Below are positions 59,077 to 64,000 of a stretch of DNA of 64,000 bases, piece by piece. The stretch is from an uncultured Actinomycetes bacterium (lineage in GTDB: Bacteria > Actinomycetota > Actinomycetes > Nanopelagicales > Nanopelagicaceae). Location of the stretch: positions 1 through 64,000 of the forward strand of contig CALEGP010000016.1 of NCBI GenBank assembly GCA_937876245.1, read 5' to 3'. The notes beneath the pieces were generated by a model that saw only the letters and a program-made list of their open reading frames with translations, ran no database searches and was not told where the DNA came from. Position 1 is the stretch's first letter. Every line of letters starts with the position of its first letter. The position numbers and the translations under genes are program-made.

Positions 59077-60291
59077 TTAATCTTCGAAAATCTGCATATT
59101 TCGCATAGTTGGACTAGTAAGCATGCCAAGGATGACTATGGCGCTGAATATAGCTAGTGCATATAGGGCGTTCGAGAGTCCAATCGCCATAGAAAGTGGC
59201 CCCGCAATTGCCAGACCGACTGGACGCAGAAGCATCGAGCCCATCGCATCAAAGGATGAAACCCGTGAAAGTGCTTCTCTTGGAACTTCTCGAGCCATAG
59301 CTGTAGACCAGATGGTGGTCCATAAATCAAGCGTTATCCCCCAAAGAAGGGCGCAAAAAGCAATAAACCAGATCGATTGGGGTTTAGCCATCGACCACAT
59401 GTAAAGAGAGATAGAAAAACTAATAACCAGTAAGAAACGAAGCGGGTATTTCAATTTAATTCTCAATCCGATTATCGAGCCGATTATTAAACCGATTCCT
59501 TCGAAAGTTAAGACAAGTGACCAAGATTTTGCTCCATTAAATTCTTTAAGCGCTATCAGTGGGCCTAACACATTTTCACCAGCAGCCCAGGCCAAAATTA
59601 CAAAAGAAAAACCAAAAACACCAACCAAAATCCAACGATAGGAGGTAAATATCTTCCAACCATGAATTAAGTCGTCAAACATTGAGTTCTCCGTCTCAGA
59701 ACTCTTTGGTGAAACATGCCTGAAAGAAAAAAGGAATGCTCCGGCGATTACAAATGTTAGGGCATCAATTGCCAGCGCCCAGGTACTGCCCCAGCCGGCA
59801 ACGATAATTCCACCAACTGCTGCTCCTAGAATAATCGCGCCATTTGAGAATAGGTTTGTAACTGAATTAGTTTTTTGCAACTGCTCATCTGGTACCAATG
59901 CAGGCAAGACCCCCGACATCGCTGGCCAGAAAATACCCCACATCAACCCAAAATTCACATTGACCACTAATAAAACCCAGATCGGAACATTGCCTGATGC
60001 AAAATAGGCAACTTGAACAAACAAGCCTGCAGCGCCTATGAAATCAGCCAGGGCACATGCTCGAATTCGACCAAATTTATCGGCTAGAACACCGCCAAAT
60101 GGGCTCATGATTAACATTGCAACTGTTGTTGATCCCAAAACTAAACCTAGAAGATTGGCATCGCCATTTGGTAAGTGCAAGATACCGAAAGCTAAAGCAA
60201 TCGGCGACATACCGTTCCCAAAATTGCTAATAAAGCGCGCAATATAGAATCGCTTTATATAGCGGTGGCCGAATAATTCAGTGAAGCTCAT
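59077..60291 (-). CDS. MFS transporter
   Basis: 12-TM pattern; PFGGVLADKFGRIRACALADFIGA. Confidence 0.87.
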   Translation of the reverse strand: MSFTELFGHRYIKRFYIARFISNFGNGMSPIALAFGILHLPNGDANLLGLVLGSTTVAMLIMSPFGGVLADKFGRIRACALADFIGAAGLFVQVAYFASGNVPIWVLLVVNVNFGLMWGIFWPAMSGVLPALVPDEQLQKTNSVTNLFSNGAIILGAAVGGIIVAGWGSTWALAIDALTFVIAGAFLFSFRHVSPKSSETENSMFDDLIHGWKIFTSYRWILVGVFGFSFVILAWAAGENVLGPLIALKEFNGAKSWSLVLTFEGIGLIIGSIIGLRIKLKYPLRFLLVISFSISLYMWSMAKPQSIWFIAFCALLWGITLDLWTTIWSTAMAREVPREALSRVSSFDAMGSMLLRPVGLAIAGPLSMAIGLSNALYALAIFSAIVILGMLTSPTMRNMQIFED

Positions 60292-60310
60292 TTGAGCATA
60301 ATACTTCGAC

Positions 60311-61054
60311 CTAGCTAAATATTATTCGCTCGCCTCTGAGATATTTATGGGGTGGGGCTCCGCGCAAAATATGAACGCCACCAAGACCGTGAACCTCCCA
60401 GGTATTTTCACTAAGGCTAGTTGAGCCATCTAACCCAGTAACAAGGGCAGTATTTTCATCGATTCCAATGATTGTGGTGTCCTGTGGTGCTCGCATAACA
60501 ATTTTTGCCGCGCTATCTGGAAGCCAGCCAAAAAACTTGTCGTAGTGAGGGATTGGCCTGATGTTAGGAATTAAACCAAAGCCAGGGATTCCCTCCTCTT
60601 TAACTCGAAAGAAATTTGGGATGTCACTGCTCATGGCCATTGCACCTGCGCTGCACCCGGCAAGCGATGCTCCTTCTTGCCAACTCGACTTAATTGCATC
60701 CCACGCTGGTGATCCCACCAATGTATCCGCTAAATATCCAGGATCTCCTCCGGAAAAATAGATTAAACCGGCACTTTTTATCTGAGACACATATTTTGGA
60801 TTAAATGCATCCTCGCGATTGAAGATGGGAAGGAAGTTTTGAACAGTCCCAATTCTTCGAGTTTGCTCTGCGCCCAATTCTTGCCAATAAGCCAAACGTT
60901 TTTTACTCTCTTCACCAGCGGCTGTTGGGATTTGCAGGAAGCGATTTGGTTTTCCATTAGAGATTCCTGAGCGAAGTAGCTCGGTTTCCAGCTCCTGCAT
61001 AGCTGGTAAATATTCCCCCGAACCCACAAGGGCCAGGGCTCCTACTTTGGTCAT
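60311..61054 (-). CDS. Peptidase E / cyanophycinase-like (S51, class I GATase-like fold)
   Basis: LVGSGEYLPAMQ, IYFSGGDPGYLADTL, SLAGCSAGAMAMS. Confidence 0.82.
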   Translation of the reverse strand: MTKVGALALVGSGEYLPAMQELETELLRSGISNGKPNRFLQIPTAAGEESKKRLAYWQELGAEQTRRIGTVQNFLPIFNREDAFNPKYVSQIKSAGLIYFSGGDPGYLADTLVGSPAWDAIKSSWQEGASLAGCSAGAMAMSSDIPNFFRVKEEGIPGFGLIPNIRPIPHYDKFFGWLPDSAAKIVMRAPQDTTIIGIDENTALVTGLDGSTSLSENTWEVHGLGGVHILRGAPPHKYLRGERIIFS

Positions 61055-61105
61055 GTGACTACTTTATATGCCAGCAATCAAAGCTTTATCGGTAGGATTC
61101 GAGTT

Positions 61106-62245
61106 ATGCGTAAATGGGCCCACAAAATTGCGCTGGCCCTTTCACTTTCCATAGTCATCGCTTCTGGTGCTCTTCACTACTTCAGTACGACAGCAAGTAA
61201 GTCCATTCCAAGGTCAAAAGTTTTGCAGGGTGCAGATCAATCTAAAAATGGCGACACGAATATATTGCTACTTGGTTTAGATAGCCGCCGTGACAATGAC
61301 GGCAACCCACTATCTCTGGAACTGACCAAACTTCTTCATGTCGGACCAGCTTCCATCGGTGGCTACAACACCAACACAATGATTTTGATCCATTTACCAG
61401 CTGATGGGAAGAAGGCCGTAGCGATTTCAATTCCTCGCGACGACTATGTGAGTGTTCCTGGATATGGAATGAAAAAAATCAAAGAGGCCTATGGTTATGC
61501 AAAATATGCCGAAGATTCCAAACTTTACAAGGAGGGAATCCAACAACCCGCCCGGGAACATTTGGCTCGGGAGGCTGGTCGAGCGGCATCGATTGCTACT
61601 GTTTCGCAATTTTTGGATGTCCCAATAGATCACTTCGCTGAGGTTAATCTTCTAGGATTTTATGATTTAGCTAATGCCCTTGGTGGGATACAGGTTTGTT
61701 TAAACAATGCTGTTAATGACAAAAAATATTCGGGGGCAGTTTTCCCGGCAGGGCTGCAAACTATTTCTGGGGTCGATGCTCTTAAATTTGTTCGCCAGCG
61801 CCACGGTCTTCCCAACGGGGATCTGGACCGAACTCATCGCCAGCAGGCATTTATCGCCGGTGTAATAACTAAATTTAGAACTCAAGGAATCTTCGGTGAT
61901 ATTGGAAAGCTTTCAGCTCTTTTAAAGGTCGCCAAAAAAGACGTTGTCATCGATTCTGGATTTGATGTACTTGGATTCCTGCCTCAAGCCAAAGCTTTAA
62001 CGAGCGGGAATATTAAGTTTCATACGCTACCAATTGAGGGTTATGTGATGAGAAATAATCAAAGCGTAAATTTGGTTGATGAAGTGAAAGTCCGTAAATT
62101 TGTTCAGAATCTATTTAATCCGAAACCAAAAAAATCAAAGAATTTGGCCTCGCCAAAACCAAAGCCAAAACCAACTAAGATTAACTATGCCAATCTGGCA
62201 AACGGAAAGTCTGTTGATGGCGCTGGCATTCCCTGCGTCAACTAA
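61106..62245 (+). CDS. LytR-CpsA-Psr (LCP) family protein
   Basis: ILLLGLDSRRDNDG, NTMILIHLPADGKKAVAISIPRDDYV, LDRTHRQQAFIAGV; start MRKWAHK preferred. Confidence 0.9.
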   Translation: MRKWAHKIALALSLSIVIASGALHYFSTTASKSIPRSKVLQGADQSKNGDTNILLLGLDSRRDNDGNPLSLELTKLLHVGPASIGGYNTNTMILIHLPADGKKAVAISIPRDDYVSVPGYGMKKIKEAYGYAKYAEDSKLYKEGIQQPAREHLAREAGRAASIATVSQFLDVPIDHFAEVNLLGFYDLANALGGIQVCLNNAVNDKKYSGAVFPAGLQTISGVDALKFVRQRHGLPNGDLDRTHRQQAFIAGVITKFRTQGIFGDIGKLSALLKVAKKDVVIDSGFDVLGFLPQAKALTSGNIKFHTLPIEGYVMRNNQSVNLVDEVKVRKFVQNLFNPKPKKSKNLASPKPKPKPTKINYANLANGKSVDGAGIPCVN

Positions 62246-62265
62246 TTAATTAGAACTGAGGAAAT

Positions 62266-63198
62266 ATGTTCGCTATTTTGGCGGTATTAATTGGCGTGGT
62301 CGTAGCAGTTCAATCTCGCATAAACGGGCAGCTCTCTGTTGACCTAGATAATGGACTTGCAGCAGCGCTCATATCTTTCCTAACTGGTTGGACAATTTTA
62401 TTTATATTAGTTTTTGGATTGAAAAAAGAGCGAACAGGCCTCTCCCTTATTTTCAAAGGCATCAAGAGTAGAAAATTAACTTTTTGGGAAGTTGCAGGCG
62501 GAATTTTGGGTGGTTGTTTCGTAGCTGCTCAGACTATTGCGGTCCCCCAAATCGGAGTAGCTCTCTTTACAATCAGTGTGGTTGCGGGCCAAACTGTTTC
62601 CTCTCTATTTGTGGATAAGATGGGAATTACGCCAAGTGGGAAGCAACAAATAACGCTCCCGCGAATAATCGGGGCCGGGGCAACGCTTGTTGCAGTTTTT
62701 ATTGCGGTATACCCGGATTTAACGAATTCACAATTTAGATTTGTCCCACTTTTTATTTCATTAATAGTTGGAGTTTTTGCTTCAATACAGCAAGGATTAA
62801 ATGGTCGAGTTAACGCGATTGCAAATAGCGCGTTGGCTACCGCTTGGTTAAACTTCGCCACCGGCGCTGTAATAATTATCGTAGCCCTGCTGGTTAATCT
62901 AGCTTCAGGCGCGACTATTGCTCCACTTCCTCATAATTTTTGGGTTTATACCGGTGGAAGTGCTGGCCTAATTTTTGTCGCTGTTTCTGCTTACATAATT
63001 AAACACTTAGGGGTTCTTAATTTTGTAATTTTAAATATTGCTGGGCAATTAGTAGGAGCTGTCGCAATCGATTGGATTGCTCCGACAAAGGCCGGTTCGG
63101 TAAATGGCTATTTAATATTTGGAACTGTAATGACGATTTGTTCAATTGCTGTTTCGCGAATTATTGATGCTCGATCTTCTCGAAAAACTAAAGTTTAA
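62266..63198 (+). CDS. DMT/YdcZ-type (DUF606) transporter
   Basis: Two similar multi-TM halves; paralog of 14402..15316. Confidence 0.72.
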   Translation: MFAILAVLIGVVVAVQSRINGQLSVDLDNGLAAALISFLTGWTILFILVFGLKKERTGLSLIFKGIKSRKLTFWEVAGGILGGCFVAAQTIAVPQIGVALFTISVVAGQTVSSLFVDKMGITPSGKQQITLPRIIGAGATLVAVFIAVYPDLTNSQFRFVPLFISLIVGVFASIQQGLNGRVNAIANSALATAWLNFATGAVIIIVALLVNLASGATIAPLPHNFWVYTGGSAGLIFVAVSAYIIKHLGVLNFVILNIAGQLVGAVAIDWIAPTKAGSVNGYLIFGTVMTICSIAVSRIIDARSSRKTKV

Positions 63199-63539
63199 TC
63201 GTCGTCGTCGTCGTCGTGGTCGCGTTCGTTGCCTTCGTAATCGTCGTCGTCGTCTCCTCCACCGCCAGAAATTGTTGGCTTTGAAACCGTTGGGCTGGGA
63301 ATATTAGGAGTGGCCTTTATTTTTTGTGGCTTAGTTTTGACAGGTGTCGCTGATTTTTCAGGAGTTGTAGCTTTGTCAGGCACGCTCTTGGCTGTGGGGG
63401 TAGCGACAGTCGAAGCAGTTGGCTCAGGAGTTGAAATAGTTGTTAGTGGCGCTGGCGCGCTTGCTGGTTTCAATTCAGCATAGGCAACAGCCCCAGCGAT
63501 TGCTATCCCAATTCCAATTAGAGCGATCTGTGATTTCAT
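63195..63539 (-). CDS. Secreted/membrane-anchored protein with Pro/Thr/Lys-rich linker and poly-Asp tail
   Basis: MKSQIALIGIGIAIAGAVAYAEL signal/anchor; GGGGDDDDDYEGNERDHDDDDDD C-terminus; overlaps the convergent DMT gene stop. Confidence 0.6.
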   Translation of the reverse strand: MKSQIALIGIGIAIAGAVAYAELKPASAPAPLTTISTPEPTASTVATPTAKSVPDKATTPEKSATPVKTKPQKIKATPNIPSPTVSKPTISGGGGDDDDDYEGNERDHDDDDDD

Positions 63540-63637
63540 GAATGTAGTATGGAGGATTTCAGACTGAAAATCATCAGTATCACCTGTGAATCTTCTTTCT
63601 ATCTCGCATTTTTGGTCGATAAGTGCGAAGATGAACC

Positions 63638-64000
63638 GTGCCAAAGATTATTCGTCAGAACATAGTTGAGAACCGTGAGTTCCGCCGGCAACAATTAATG
63701 GCTGCAGCAACAGAGTTAGCTTTAACCAAGGGGGCAAGGTTCATTACTGTGGCTGCAGTAGCCAGGAAAGCTGGAGTGGCAAGGAGTTCACTTTATGAAT
63801 ATTTCTCGAGTTCTTCTGATTTAATTGCGAACCTAATTATTGATGAATTGGAATATTTCACAGAGCGTTTAGATCAAGTAATTAAGGATGATCTTGACCC
63901 ATACCAAAAAATCGAAAATTGGATTTCGGAAGGCTTGCAATATGTCGTGGACGGGCGCCATATGCTTGTTAAAACTTTGAATTCTGTAGCTCCTCCTGAC
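63638..64000 (+). CDS. TetR family transcriptional regulator (GTG start, truncated by window edge)
   Basis: Manual translation VPKIIRQNIVENREFRRQQLMAAATELALTKGARFITVAAVARKAGVARSSLYEYFSSSSDLIANLI. Confidence 0.85.
   Translation, partial: MPKIIRQNIVENREFRRQQLMAAATELALTKGARFITVAAVARKAGVARSSLYEYFSSSSDLIANLIIDELEYFTERLDQVIKDDLDPYQKIENWISEGLQYVVDGRHMLVKTLNSVAPPD

Noticed and set aside
14402-63198. Two YdcZ-like DMT transporters (14402, 62266) as evidence of a large segmental duplication
   Set aside because: Only the two transporter genes are similar; their neighbours differ, so ordinary paralogy is enough.
63199-63260. TCG/GTC microsatellite as a CRISPR-like or regulatory repeat
   Set aside because: It is the codon repeat for the poly-Asp tail of the minus-strand ORF; no spacer structure.
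1-64000. Mobile elements, prophage, CRISPR arrays, toxin-antitoxin or defence systems
   Set aside because: No transposase, integrase, phage structural, Cas or restriction genes and no direct-repeat arrays were seen; the catabolic island looks chromosomally stable.

Overview
The window is a gene-dense, low-GC chromosomal segment from an Actinomycetota-like bacterium. The tRNA-adenosine-deaminase-associated protein, FprA-type reductase, ACT-domain malic enzyme and overall style suggest a freshwater actinobacterium, but that placement is inference. Housekeeping flanks carry three tRNAs, fprA, a crcB pair, sdhCAB, serS, pheA, tadA, upp, malic enzyme and ABC-F on the left. On the right are a Liv ABC transporter, HtrA-like protease, MFS, peptidase-E-like, LCP, DMT and TetR genes. 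The central ~17-53 kb is a large catabolic island with no transposases or integrases. It appears to encode aerobic tryptophan -> kynurenine -> anthranilate -> anthraniloyl-CoA degradation through a CoA-dependent dearomatising route: tryptophan 2,3-dioxygenase, cyclase-type formamidase, kynureninase, 2-aminobenzoate-CoA ligase and a fused anthraniloyl-CoA monooxygenase/reductase. Candidates for the poorly described lower steps are also present: a RidA deaminase, SDRs, a BadI-like ring hydrolase and a thiolase. The island also holds an indolepyruvate-type ferredoxin oxidoreductase, two CrtI/PYROXD2-like oxidoreductases, a split B12-dependent acyl-CoA mutase with unusual active-site residues, a methylcitrate cycle operon and a PaaX-family regulator. 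A palindrome close to TTGACGGTCGTCAA occurs in four intergenic promoter regions of this island and suggests one regulon. A second cluster at 46.6-53 kb (bicupin, class V aminotransferase, aldo/keto reductase-RidA fusion, second AKR, TIGR04076 protein, MalY-like enzyme) has no pathway I recognise. All assignments come from reading the sequence and recalled family motifs; no searches were run.
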